Shown: in pieces, positions 10,029 through 23,400 of the stretch
Layout: every line of letters begins with the position of its first letter
Numbering within the stretch: position 1 is the stretch's first letter
Source of the DNA: Mycteria americana
Lineage: Eukaryota > Chordata > Aves > Ciconiiformes > Ciconiidae
Assembly: GCF_035582795.1 (NCBI RefSeq)
Contig: NC_134366.1
Coordinates: 36,171,926-36,235,925 of the forward strand
Direction: 5' to 3'
Length of the DNA: 64,000 nt
The notes under the pieces: model-generated
Databases searched by the model: none
What the model was told of the DNA's origin: nothing
What the model saw: the letters and a program-made list of their open reading frames with translations, nothing else
Program-made: the position numbers and the translations under genes

Positions 10029-13000
10029 GTAAGTGAAAGGGAGAGATGGAGTGCTAAGAAAAATGTTTCTGGGTGAAATTGGAAACGCCTCTCCGTCTTT
10101 GATACCAGACTCTGCGATGTGTTCAGTCTGTGGAAAGTTCTGGGGGAGTGAAAGCTTGACTAGAAATATGGGGAGAGGCGATGTGGTTTTAGACCTAATA
10201 TCTAAAAGATGCCAATACAGCACTTAGGGCTTGTTGTCCTTATAAACTCTGAGCCCGGAGAAGTACTGAGGCACTTTTCTTTTCTAACTAATAAATGAGT
10301 GGTCTCTGCAACAACCCCTTGCACTGCCCTAACCACCAAGGTGTTGTCTGTTTGACACCACTACTTATGGGACATCTTGCTGCATGGTGTCTGTGCCATT
10401 GACTCAGCCAGTTATGTCGTGTCTGTACTACGTTTTCATTCTTTCTCAGGTAGTCTCCGGCCTTTTGCTGTTATGCCAGATCTAGGTCTTCATGTTCCTA
10501 GTACTACTGATGTGGCTGCAGTATTATTTAACATTGACAGTCTATATCACATCTGCTAATTATCAAACTCCTGTCATAGTTTGGAGGGAATTTAATTGCA
10601 TATGGAAACTCTGAAAAAAGTTCTTAGAAATCACTCCTTGTGACAGTGCAGAAATCTACTCAGTTCTGTTCATAATCATGATTTACTGACCAGACACAAC
10701 TGAAGTTCTGCACGTTATGTATTGGTTTGTCTAAGGCAATTACTTGAAGTTCTGTAGCCATTTTGTCATATTAAGAATAACAAAAGGTCAGTGCTTTTAG
10801 ATCCAGAAAAGAATCCAGGGCTATAATAAATATCACTTATACAAATACCTCATTTCATCTTCCAGTGTGTGGATGCCTGCTCTGCCATTCTGAGATGATA
10901 AAAATATGAGCTTGTAGCTTGCTCCTTGCTTTCCAGGTGTGGACAGGTAGCAAGCTGCAAGTCACGTGAGGGGTTCTGGCAGCCCACAGCTTGCTTTTGC
11001 TGCAGTTTACCAATAATCAAAATGTGGGGGATAAAAGAGTATTTTGGTGATGTGGTGTGGCACAAACGTGCTGTCATGTTACAGAATGCACAAACAGCTT
11101 TTCCTTGTGTAAAGCAGTCTATATGCAGTGTGCTTTCATATGCATTAAACAGGTTGATGGGATACATCAGTATTTCTAGTCATGTGACTGGCACATATCG
11201 AATGATATCTAACAAGTAAAGCAGAGGCTTAGAGTTCATGAGTGGCTTCTTTATAAACTGAATAGCTTATCCCTAAAGAAAGGTTAGGCACCAGTGCTGT
11301 AGTTCATCAGCAGATGAACATCGGTATGAAGCTTGGACTGGGAGCCTACACCTTCCCCACAAGAATATGCCTTCATGGCAAATGGCATATGACTTGGCAA
11401 ATGGTCATATATTTTATTTATACATTCTCAGCCATTAGGGGCAACAAAATGTGCTCCAAATAATGTCTCATAGTAATGGAAGGACATGTTGTGTCAACTG
11501 ACTTTGTAAGAGTTAGTTTTGCTTGGTGAAGTTTTCAAACAATCAGTTTTGGCTTATCCCACTCTTTCTGTAGCAGGTAAGCTGCTGGGATAGGTAGAAG
11601 AATACTAGCTAGATATGTTCATTTCACTTTAAAAAATAAAGTCTTCTCAGTATCATCTTGCAGGTAGGGCTTTTTCTAGTTCATTGTTTAGCAACCAAGA
11701 TGATGTTACTTCAAAATAGTACCTCCAGATTCATGGGACACTTTCAGTAACAAATCCAGAATTTATGGAACATACTAGCGAAGACTTTTATGTGGCAGTC
11801 TTAGGCAACTAGTAATACAAATAGTTCATCCATAAAAGACACAGCTGCCTCTGAAGTGCTGTTTGTCTGTTGCTTTTTTGTGGTCACATATTCCTACTTT
11901 GTCATAACTGGTCCGGTACTTATACATCAGTGGATTGCTGTATTTCTGCTCCTGATATTGAGTACTATGTAACTATTGTTAAATTATTTTAGGGATAGTC
12001 TTCTATTCGAGCTGGGAATTCTAACTTGAAATTGAGGTTACAAGTCTTTCTATCCATAGGTTTGCAAAAGCTTTCAATTTTTTTGGTATATCACTTGTCA
12101 AACTTTTCAAACTAGTACTCATGAGTAGAATTGTACAAACATTCAAAATGACAAATTTACTATACTATTCTTCTCAGAAAGTGTAGTGCAAGAGGCGCAT
12201 TCATTTGTCAGTAATGGCTTGTCATACTCAAAAGAGAAAACACTCAAACCAATGAGCCTTCTTTTCTGACCCTTGCAAAGGAAGAGAAGTGGTTGCTGCA
12301 GGAACCTATTTTTCAGCAGTTTGTATTAAATTGATTTGCCTTTGGAGATGACACCAAATCAGATCTGTTTCCACAATGTAGTTACTGTTACAGCTTGTTC
12401 TTTCTAAACATACAAAACCAACTGTTCATTACAGCACACAGCTTGTTAATAATCTCTTACAAAATGTTGCAATAAAGTGTGACCCACTGTATTGGAATTA
12501 AATTCAAAAGGTATTATTTTCCTTAAACTTCTTGTAATTTTAGTGTAAGTAGGATTCAGAAGGTCAAATGTACTAATAACTGATCAAAATGGTTAAACAG
12601 CTCTGCCTCCTTTGAGTATAAATTGGTTTAACAGTGTCATGTATGATACAGTATATTCTTATTGTGGATGTTCTTGAGCAATGGTGTTCACAAAAGTGTG
12701 CCATGTGTACCAGCTGCTTCTCTTCTTCACACATCAAGTGAAGGAATAATTTTCAGAGCACATAAGCTTTCCTTGATAGCTCTCATTTCTCATGCCTGCT
12801 AATTCTAATGTTTGACTAAAATCTTGTAGGTTATTTCCTTTATTAACCATAGAAGCCAGGAAATGAATAGCAAGAAAGTTAGTATTTCTATGCCACAGTT
12901 CTCTTGCAAACAAAATCAGTGCTGTGGCCTAGAAGAGCACAAGTGCACGTGTTTTGTATGCAAATAAAACAAAGTTGATTCTGTATAGCTAATGGTCTAA

Positions 13001-15286
13001 ATTTATATAGTGTTACAGACTGAAGCTGAGAAAGGATATCTGTAAACTAAGAAAAGTGACTGGAGAACAGCACTTCTTCCATCAGAACATATATCCATAG
13101 TCTCATACTGTCCAAAGTATCATATTTGCAGTAAAAAACAAACAAAAAAACCCCACAATCAACAAAAGCCCCCACAACAAAAACAAACAAACAAACCCCA
13201 AACAACACAAAAAAACCAGCGCATGCCAACAGTAAAGGTTTGTACTGACTCCAAAAGTTTTCTGTGCCTTTCTTTGGCTCCTGTTGCACCTAGGATGTTA
13301 GATGGTCTAAGAGTGCAACAGTCCTTTGGTAAGCTAATGACTCAGCCAAAGGGTAAAAGAGAGCATCAGTCATCTTCCCTGCAAGATCAAGCTGGTGGGA
13401 CAGCACTATTTAAATAATTGAAATATTGAAAATTGGCCCCTAAAAACAAAGGTGCCTATGATTGGGCATGAAACAGTGAGCTGTTCTGAAGGGAGAAGAA
13501 GTAATACCCAAAGAAAGGGGTACTGTAAGAAATTGAGGGAGGCAGCTTTGCCTGGAGAAGACAGAAGTAGGATGTGGGCATGCTGTGGGTACTAGTTCAT
13601 GTTTATAATTTATTGTGGTAACACTTCCATGAAGGATACTGGTTTTACTTGATTTTTTTTTTTCTTATGGCTGATAATGAAGACAAAAATGCTTGGAATG
13701 GTGTATCTATTAAATAAGAAAAACAAGAGCCCTAACTGCTGGGGTGACAAAAGAAAATTAGTAATACCATATGTGTTGAAATTTTTTTGTTACAAAAAAC
13801 CTCTTTGAAGTTGTTTTGCCTTGTAGTTCGTGTGATCCGCAACAACAATATAATCTGAAATAAAATTGCAGAGGTTTTAACTGGGACAAGAATGTGAATC
13901 CCTACAGTTTTATTAACTTGATTAGCAATAATTTTGCAAGTGCTGTGTTTCCATAGCAAGTAAATACCACTAACACTCATTGTAAACCAGCCAAATGTTT
14001 CAGTTTTTATGGGTGAGGGAGAAAATTGAGATTCTTATAGACATGACTGAATCACTGAAGCATCAGTCTCTGGTTCAGGGAAATAATGTCACTCAGTCTG
14101 ATGGCTTTGGCTTGTCTTTGTTGTTTGGTGCAAAGGGTACATTTCAGGTCAAAGAATTCCAAACCTCTAAAGCTTTATCTCAACACACCACAAAGTAAAG
14201 CCATGCAACAGTGCATGCAGCTCAGAAGGCTGAAGGAGGAGACAAAGTGAAGTGACATATTAAAGTATTGTGAAAAATCACTGTAAACTCTACATAGGAA
14301 ACCCCTGCAGACCTCCATTATGCCTCCATTATGCATTTACCACTCTTACTTTTGAGATTTCTCCTTCAATTTGCTGTCAAGAAACTGCATTAAATTCATC
14401 TGCTTGGGAACAAAGTTTGAGTTTGACTCTGTTTAGGAGGAACTTATATTTCAAAGATACTACATTAGATATTTCATACTTGAAGATACACTGTAAATCA
14501 GTATAAATAATACAAGAACATAAGCAAGAGGTATTTAACAGATTTCCATTACAGGCTGAATCTTTATGATGTCAGTAAAAAATCCAGTAATATATTATGA
14601 CTAGACATTCTATTTCACTTTATTATTATGATTACATTTTCTGTTTTAATTGTGCCCTAGTAATGATGGTCCTTTTCTGCCATTCCATTTTAGTATTCCC
14701 ATTCATTTAGTCCAATAAATCCCAGCTACTCTGCAGTACTACTGGTCTGGGAAACGTTCCTTGTCAGTTTGTAGAGACCACATTTCACAGAGAGACAAAT
14801 AGAAATGGAAAGCACTACAGTCAAAAAAGACTAAGGCTGTCTGATTATGCCATTTGGGGAATGTCAGAATTCTAATATGTCTCTTTCTTGACTGTTGTTA
14901 GGACCTAGATTACTTGGGGGTGAATATGTTTGAGTTTTTGCATTTAGCCTATTTTCAAAACAAACATGGAATACAGAGCAGTAATGCATATAAAAAATTT
15001 CTGTCCACATTAGAATCTGTTTCATCTGAATTTCTGCATGATGCTCATTGGCTGTACTCTGGTCACTGTCTGATATGGGATATTTCCAAGAAAAGTGGTA
15101 TTGTCAGATGCCTATCTAGAAAATTAGTAAAATGATCAGAGTGGTAGGAACAAAAAGCAAAGTGTAGTAATTTTGTATATCCAATACAATAACTATAATT
15201 TATTTGTTTAAAAATTAAAAAAAACCTGAGTGGTAATATGGAGTTGAGTGCAAACACAGTAGTAATGTAATTGTTTTTCATTACAG
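10029..15286. other. intergenic or host-transcript intron, AT-rich
   Basis: I recognise no coding sequence. An A/C-rich simple repeat occupies 13133-13218, and a 13-bp tandem repeat lies near 14312-14337. If the divergent host transcript is real, this is its first intron or introns. Confidence 0.5.
13133..13218. repeat. A/C-rich simple repeat
   Basis: Low-complexity stretch of CAAA, CAAAA and CCCCA units with almost no G or T on the plus strand. Similar blocks occur at 59431-59526 and 63771-63798. Confidence 0.85.
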
Positions 15287-15322
15287 CTCCCAAGGCCATT
15301 GAAGGAGAAATAGCACTCTGAG
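15287..15322 (+). ncRNA. candidate 36-nt host exon upstream of SNORD93
   Basis: A pyrimidine-rich acceptor (TTGTTTTTCATTACAG) ends at 15286 and a donor GTGAGA begins at 15323. Both strengths look reasonable, and the exon lies about 170 nt before the snoRNA. It shows no protein similarity. Together with the acceptor at 15639 it would define a short snoRNA-hosting intron. Confidence 0.45.
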
Positions 15323-15494
15323 GTGAGAAAACATCAACTAAACCTCATCAAATGCTTTGAGACATCTTTGAGAAGAACTGCTGTTGTGCTTGAAAATCGA
15401 AATGTTACATTTAAAGATAATGCTACCTTTTACCATAAGCAGTTCCTCTAAAAACACAACAGTTCTTAAACGCATGTTTTTATGATTGCAGTAC

Positions 15495-15584
15495 TTGGCC
15501 GAGGATGAAAACAGTAATCTGATTGCTGGCATACTTTCAGTGATACGCAAAAATCTGATGGATTAAAGGATTTTCTGAGGCCAA
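15495..15584 (+). ncRNA. SNORD93: SNORD93, C/D-box snoRNA
   Basis: A terminal stem TTGGCC (15495-15500) and GGCCAA (15579-15584) brackets box C-like AGGATGA (15502-15508) and box D CTGA (15575-15578). An internal D' CTGA is at 15519-15522 and a C'-like GTGATAC at 15540-15546. The guide just before box D (15563-15573) is the exact complement of 18S rRNA AAAUCCUUUAA, as I recall that rRNA. This is the region of A576 that SNORD93 is known to methylate. C/D snoRNAs assemble with fibrillarin, NOP56, NOP58 and SNU13. Box D lies 61 nt before a good 3' splice site at 15639, the usual spacing for intronic C/D snoRNAs. In human, SNORD93 also lies between TOMM7 and FAM126A, which supports the name. The D+5 rule points one base off A576 in my count, so the exact target base is unverified. 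Confidence 0.88.
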
Positions 15585-15639
15585 AACTAATATCCATATT
15601 TATGCATTCTTTGTTTTTAAATTAAGCTTTTCTTTATAG

Positions 15640-15700
15640 GATCTGAGTAGTGAAGGTTTCAGTAGCTCTAGGAGGATTTTCCTCTGAAGATGTATGAATG
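15640..15700 (+). ncRNA. candidate host exon downstream of SNORD93
   Basis: The acceptor TTTTCTTTATAG ends at 15639. The sequence after it has no coding pattern that I recognise, and I did not identify the exon's 3' end, so 15700 is arbitrary. Confidence 0.4.
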
Positions 15701-18700
15701 TAAACCTTTTATTTGTCAGCAGATCTCAACTAGATTTTTGTTGCTGAAGATGTTATAACAGCACACATCTATAAAGATTTTAAAAGACTTAAAAGATGCT
15801 TGTTTTAGACAAATTTTTACTGTGATTGAAACAAGATGCGGAAAATAGTGAATATATTCTGATCTCCAAAATAGTCTTTGCTCTTGGTATACTTGTTTTT
15901 ATACCAATTCTGACGTTAGTACATTGTATTAAGGTGAGGCAACCATGAAACTAAGAATGTCTTTGCAATGAGTTGACAGCATTGCATATGAAAATGAAAT
16001 ATTTATCTTTGATACAGAATATAGAATTGGAGCATTTGAAAAATATTAATTGTAATTAGAAGTCATATTCTGCTTCCTCTCTTCAGTGAGCACTTGTTGC
16101 AATAGTCTTTCTTAGCATCCATCTACAAAAAATAAACATGCTGCAGAACAACTTTTTCTGACAATGAGATATTTGAAAATTGTAACCGATTGATGCACAG
16201 CATTCGTTTCACTGATTTACAATAGTGATTTTGGGTGTAGTCTTTCAGATTTTACAAGATAAATATATTCAACACCAACAAGCTACTAATTATCTCCTGG
16301 TTATAAGCAAAGAGAAAACAAGTAGTAAAGCAAAAAGAAAGACCTCTGAGTTGATATGTGCCAGGTGCATATGGAACAGGTCTGTGTGGGTTTTCTGCTA
16401 GAATGTGAGTTTGTTGTGGTTTTTATCTTGAGTCACTGTTTAAAAAAAATATATACTTTCAGATACTGTGCATATCTCTAAGTATCCTTTTCCTTTCGCA
16501 CCTCCAAAACAGGAAGGATATTTGCTAAAATTAAGATTATTTTTTTTTTAAGTTTAAATTAAACTTGAATTTAGTATAGCTTTAATTTAAATAGACTTTA
16601 AAGCATAACTTTAATTCTTACATCACAGATAGTCTAGGTTTTAGCATTGTCATTAAATAGTTTTTAACAACTCATAATGCAAATTACAGAGTTCAGAGCA
16701 TAATAGGAAAGGTAAAAGTACATATATTTTCAGATCTTGAATAAGATTACCCAGTCAACAAAGTACATGTGTCAAGTATATGTATAAACTGAATCTCTCT
16801 CAGTATATCTAAATGTTGAAAATATTAGTTAAATAAACTGTAGGTATTAATTTACCTTGCTTGTTCACTTTGGGTGAATTAACTTCAGAAACTTAAGGAC
16901 AAACCTTTCGTTGTATTCCTAATTCAGCATGCCCTAACCATGACCAAGAAGGTGAGGAGCAGTTCATACCTCCTCTTGCCAAGCTCCATCAGAATGCGTT
17001 GCATGAGCTTCCTACTAAAGGTGACATTCCAGAAAGAACTGTCTTTCAGAACCTGAAGTTGAACCAATATTAACAAAAGTATCAGCATTTATGTGTGTCT
17101 TTATTTTTCACATTTTAGTAGTTCAGATTTCACTGAAAATTCTTTTGAGATCTTCAGCACAGGGAAGATTAGAATCAGTAATTTAGTATTATACTAAGGA
17201 GCAATTAAGGCCTCTCATAGATACCAGAAGGTGATCAAGGAAAGCTCTTTTCTTCCTTTGCAAGTCTTGTGCAGTGCTATCAGGATTAAATGAAGTGCAA
17301 TTCACGAAGTTTTTACTATTCTATTAACTTAATCTCTTAAAATGCTGTCCCTTTTGCCTTTCATACATAATTTCTGTCCAGACTTTGTCTATTTTAGCAT
17401 AATCATATGCCATATTTAGCCTGGACAAACGTTTTTAGATTTTATTAATTTTAAACTATTGTCAAGTAGACACACAAGTGTATCTTCTCTACATACTGAC
17501 AGTCTAAGTCACATATCTGTAAGTTCATCTGTATGTACTCTTTCCACTAACGCATTGAACACAGTGACCTTTCAGGAATACCTGTCAGTGTTTCAGTGTG
17601 GCAATGCTGCTGCTTTTCAGTTAGGATTATTAAAGAGCTCAAACAGTAATCTCTTAGAAGTGCAGAATGGCAGTCATTTTAGATCTGGTTTTTTGGAGTC
17701 CGGTTTAAGAGAGTGATTGGTAACAATACATACTGCATTGATTAATGAGATTTCAGTAGGTTTTTGCATAGCTTCCTACCTAAAGCAAAACCAAAACAAA
17801 CAAATAACCCAGTAAGGACAGATTAGTTGTGTGCCTTTCAGTGCTTCCTGTAAAATGTTATGTGGACTCCTAAAGTTTTTATTTTGAATTGTAGCCATTT
17901 CAGCAAGAATTTTAGCAGGTGCAGAGGACATTCAGGGAACTTCTGGAAGTTCCTTATGTTCTGCTTTGTAAAGTCTGTTAGGCACACTTGGCACAAGCTA
18001 TGAATCTGACCCTGATTTTCAAGCATTTGAAAGGCCCAAGTAAAATGACATTTCTGTAATACTTTTATTTTTTCCTTTATTTTTCAAGTGTATATTTGGT
18101 ACACATCTGAAGAAGCCACATTTTACTCTTTTATTTTAGGTTTAGGTAGCAGTCACAAGAGATTAAATGCTGTTAAGTGTAACGAAGCATGAAGATGACA
18201 AGATAAATGAACAAGAGGCCTTTCAGCTTGATCGTATCCTCCAATGCATAATGGTACAGATTTTGTATTCCAGACACAAATGGCACCTTGTGGTTGAAAT
18301 CATACTAGATGAATCTATGTGAGTAAGTATAGCTAAGATAGCTTCCCCCCCCCAATTACCTTCCTACTTCAAATATAGAAAGGCAAATGAGTCCCCCTGA
18401 GTTAAGAGATGAGTTAATTGCGTGTGGGATTTGTGATGGAAAGTTCTCTCTCAAATAAACACAGTAATAAAAGTTGTTCTTTCCTTTCATATGTTAGGAG
18501 GAAAGACTGCTTCTAGTCACAGTACTAGACTAGACTGATACTGGTCTCTTTTAGGACATTCGTACTTGACTAGTACATACAGCACTATGTATTAGAATTG
18601 TTAATTGTATAATAGCAAAATATTTTTCTATAGTTTTTCTATTAGATGTCTTTAAAACCATGTGCAGAATGTTACTTCCCATGTTGTATGTTAGTTCCAG

Positions 18701-20264
18701 CAACTCTGATATGAATGATATGGTGGTGGGCTTTTGAAAACCTGAAGAACAAGAATCTTCCAGGGAGCCTAGATGAGACTTTAAAAAGAAATTTACAAAT
18801 TATTTAACTACTATTAAAAATGTAAAAAGAAATGCTGGCTAAAGGTCTCAATTAATAAATTGTATCAGCTTCTATTAATTTAGTTCCTCCACTTCATTAC
18901 AAAAAGACACTATTGATCCAAAATTTATTAGCAGTGTTTCATTAAAGCCAGCGGAGGGCAGACTTGAATTGGAAACTATTTTTGCTACTTCAGTTACTTG
19001 AACTTAAAATACCAGATAGTGCCTCGAGCTCAAAGCTGATGACAATCTCATCACTTCTCTACTATTCTAATTACACTTGTGCTGGATAAAAGCTTCTTTA
19101 CAATTGCTGTTTGACAAAATGAGTGTTTTGCAATGTCACAGTAAGAATAGCGAATGTTTAAATAAAGATGCTAATATGGAAGTGGATAAGTCAGTGTATT
19201 AGCAGCAGCGTGTTATTCACGGGCGAGAATCCACACTGCTTAATATTTAACCATGTCTATCTTAAAATGTTTTTTAAAAGCTAGTGAATACCATTATCCC
19301 CATTTTACAGATGAAGAAAGTGAGGAATAGAGTGGTAGCCTTGCAAATTACCCATCTAGGTGACCTACCAAAATCCAGATTTCTGAGATCTAGTCCAGTG
19401 CTCCAGTGTCTCTTTTGCACAAATAAATCTATGACAGTCTAACTCTTGCAAACATGGAAATTATTTTAGCAGCCCAAGTCACTGAAGGTGAGGAGCTTAC
19501 ACTAATGAAATAGGCAGGTAACCTGACAGGCAGGTTGTAGCTCTTGAGAATATTCTCCTCAAGAAGATGGGTGGCAATCAGATCAGATGGCCAAAGATCT
19601 GTGTTAAAAATAGTATTTTATTGTTAAAGTTAGGTTGTACTCTTTCCAAGGAATGAAAAGCCTTTCTGTGTAGACCTTTAAAGCCATTCCAATCTCGGTA
19701 CTAGGAAATGTATGGTTAAAAAGTCAATTTGCATACAGGTGAAGGATTAAGATGCTAATAGACTGTTCCTCCCTTCCCTTCATCTTTAATTACGAGGGTT
19801 TCAAATTATGAGAGATACAACAGTCTTCCTATTAACTCACCAAGCCCACCCTATTTACTGTACCTGTGGTCAGTAACATTCGTGGCATTGGTGTGACTTA
19901 TCATTGAATGCTCTCCTTCATTGATGCTAAATTGAATAGCTAAACATAATCACTAATTTTATTTGATTAAATAAATCTATTCCAGTTTCTTTATATGCTT
20001 AGGAGGTCATTACCCATTGTAACAGCTTTTTAAATTGTAAAAATACACTGAATTTTTTATCTATAAACCTTAGTGTAAACTCTTCTTTCTGTTTCTAGAG
20101 AAGACTGGAGGCATGCTGTTACAAAGCTTGCCATTCCTAAGACTTGTATAAGATATACCACAGAACATTTGGTGCTGCATATTGAAAACTCCATTTGTAG
20201 AATGAATGGGCACATTGCACAATGCATTTTTTCCTTTTTTTCTTACTGCTAATTTGCAGCGGAC
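15701..20264. other. AT-rich intergenic DNA
   Basis: I recognise no gene or repeat family. There are several short A/T homopolymers and an AT-rich patch with TTTAAATT motifs near 16540-16620. The 85-codon frame at 17459-17716 has no resemblance to a known family. Confidence 0.5.
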
Positions 20265-20444
20265 GTTGTTGGTGAGGAACAGGGTGCCCAGGGAAGTGGT
20301 TGAGTCGCCATCCCTGGAGGTATTTAAAAGACGTTTGGATGAGGTGCTTAGGGACATGGTGTAGTGGTGGTCTTGGTAGTGTTAGGTTTACGGTTGGACT
20401 CGATGATCTCAAAGGTCTTTTCCAAACTGTGCGATTCTGTGATT
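20265..20444 (+). mobile_element. CR1 LINE, 5'-truncated 3' end
   Basis: About 180 bp matching the last codons and 3' UTR of the CR1 at 60.03-61.50 kb almost base for base, ending in GATTCTGTGATT. CR1 is the dominant avian LINE, and severe 5' truncation is its usual insertion form. The reading frame is too short to matter. Confidence 0.92.
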
Positions 20445-23400
20445 GTTGATGGTGGGAATTAGTCATAGGTTTATATGACTCCAATGAAAAGGACCACATT
20501 GAAAATTACAAATTAGAATGCGAATGAGTGGGCACTTACTTACAGTTTGGACTCAAATACTGCATAACCTATTACTGTGTTACTCATTTTTGGTATATTT
20601 CCAGACAAATCATGTTAAAATAGGAGTCAGAAATATCTGGCAGTGATTTAAAGTAAATTAAAACAATGTAGCAATTATTCCAAAACTTATTGCTGTAAAT
20701 TCAAGCAATGAATTTGAGGTTAAATTTCAAAGAAGTAAGTACAGAGACAGAGATGTCCCAGGAGGGCTTTCAGACAACCTTTACGACAGCCTGTTACTGA
20801 CTTTTCAAGTCTGTATTCAAGATTTTCTAAGTACTGTGGGGGGGGTTGTAAGAATAGATTACAAGAGTCCACTTTGAATTCCTTTAAGATTCTTGATGAT
20901 TTCTCCTTGTACTTCATAATTTTACACCTCCCAAAGAGCTGACATCTCCAAATAGTCATCACTTTCCATAACTCAGAGGCCTGAAAATGCAATTATCTCA
21001 AAAGGGAAAAGATTAGTTTTCTCTTCTGCAGAAGGTAAGCTCTTCTCTTCTCAAAATAATGACTAACTGAAGGCATTTATTTACAGACTAATTTTATAGT
21101 AAACCACTGTATCCCTTAGCTCACGAAGAAGCAAGAAAGATAACGATTCAATTAACTAAAAATGCTGCTTTTAGAAATGTGGTTCCCAGTGCCAAACTTC
21201 TTTAATTCATCCCTAATTATACATTGCTACCTATAAATTTAAAAAAAATAAATATTTTATACTCCCAGGGCAAATGCTATGGATTTTGGGAAGGATACAT
21301 ATAATATACCATATTTTGAGTCTAAAGTTAGGTCTAAAGTTAAACCTTAATTCCAGTGTAGCACCAATGCCTTCCAGAATTTTTTAGATTTGCTGTATTT
21401 GAGCGTGAGAAGGCTCTCATTTAATCCCCTCTCTCAGTCTTTTGTAACAATGCTAACAGGTTCTTCATTCTCAGTGCAGAAGTACAATATACTGGAAGAG
21501 CTAGCACATTCTCCAGGAAGAGAGCAAAGGTATGTGCTCATGGGAAGGAGAACATCCATCTGCCCCTCCAGATAAATCTAAGCCCATCTTCCCAGCTTAT
21601 AGGTGGCTTTTTCTACCTTTTGATCCATGGTAAAAACCAAAACTTTCTGTGGTAAAATTCCCTTTATATTAAAACCACAGGTAAATCCACGCTACACTCT
21701 TGAAGTTTTTTTGATAGACAACTTGTAAGCTATAAACATAAAGATCATTTATAAATAGAAAAAGTGTTGATAAAGCAATTATGTAAAATAAGGTGTATAT
21801 GAAAATTAATGTTAAAAATATCCTGAATATGGGGAAAAATGAGGGAGGATTTCCACCACACCAGTTATAGCTGTTCAATATATGGAGTTAAAGGAGAGTT
21901 TTACCTTGTTATTGTTACCTGTGTAACTGATTACATCTTTCAGTTAAAACTGTTAACCATTATTAAGGGGAAATAAGCCTAGCTTTTGGGGGCATGGCAA
22001 GTTTTTCTTGCTGTAAGCTTCACAGGTTTACAGCTCTACCTCCACCATGATCTTTTCTTACACTAATTCTAGATGGTGTATATTCTCTTTTGTTTGTACC
22101 CAGCTTTCCCTTTGGTTTGTAATATATATGTGAAATGTTCAAAAAATTCATTATTTAAGAGCAGTTAAGATACTACTACCTCGGAAGCACATCGTTGTTA
22201 TGTACAGTTGTGTTTGTTCTGCTGAGCAGGCCCAGCTCAATTACAGAGTTGCAGATAATGCAAAATAACTGTCTTGGAGCAGTAGCTGTTGCTATAGGCA
22301 AATTGACCAAAAGCCTGGTGCTGTTATTTCTTTACATGGAAACAAATGAATAGATATATACTGTCTGAATAAAGAACGTGACATTGTTGTGTGCCCGTGA
22401 CAAAAAATAAAATAGTATTTTATTGGCAAAGTGTACTTAGTTTTGGATAAGCAAAACCAAAAGAAAAAAGATAAAAGAAATTTGAATATGCCATGCATAA
22501 AGCTTGTACAATTGTATTATTTGATCAAAATCAGTTACTCTGGTAATGTGCTTTCAGAGATGGGAGCTTTAATGACAGTGAAAAGATACTCTACATCTAT
22601 GGAAATTAAAGCCTGCTACTGTCAAGTTGCCAGGACCCTTAAATGTGTGCTCACGTGTCCTTCTCCCTTTTAGTAAATTAAACATGCTTATACTTACTGT
22701 CACAAGTAGCAGAAAAACACTAACAGTCGCTTCCATGTTTAGAACTTTGTTGAGTCTGCTACCTGTGAGCAGACTCTCCTTAAGTTTTCTGAAACTACTA
22801 ATCGCTAATCTCGTTCTTGACATACTTCAGCCTCCAAGAGTCTCCTGCAAATTCTGTCACACCTTCTGGGAATCTATGTGTAGCAATTTCTTTTGCTCCC
22901 CAGTTGGCTCCAAGCCAGAAATACATCCATTTGCCCAAATGCTTCTTAACCTTGTTCACACTGGGGTTTTTTCATTTTTTTTTCTTTCTGCTTCTCTGGT
23001 TGTTGTATGCTTTTATAGTAAATGTAGTACTTGCAGAGTTTTCTGTGTAATAAACCAGTGGTTACGATGCATTTTCTAAACTACTGTTTGTTTCACTTTA
23101 AGTGCTCTGAATAAAATTATTTCTCCATGGTCATTTTATGGGCATCTTACTGTCACATAGGAGTCCGAAACATTAACACATTTAATCAGCTTTCTGATAA
23201 GGTCGTATTCTTCCTACTCAATAAGGCATAAGGCCCAGTTGATAGAGGAAGGCTTCAGCATTTGCAGAGTAACCAGCACTTTTGAAGGCTGAAACAACAT
23301 TAAGGCACAAACATTTCTCACCAGCTGCCTGGCAAGTGACAGTATCCCTGCCATCAAGAAACTGGTTTATAACTCGTAGGGAAGGTTGCGCCTGCCACAG

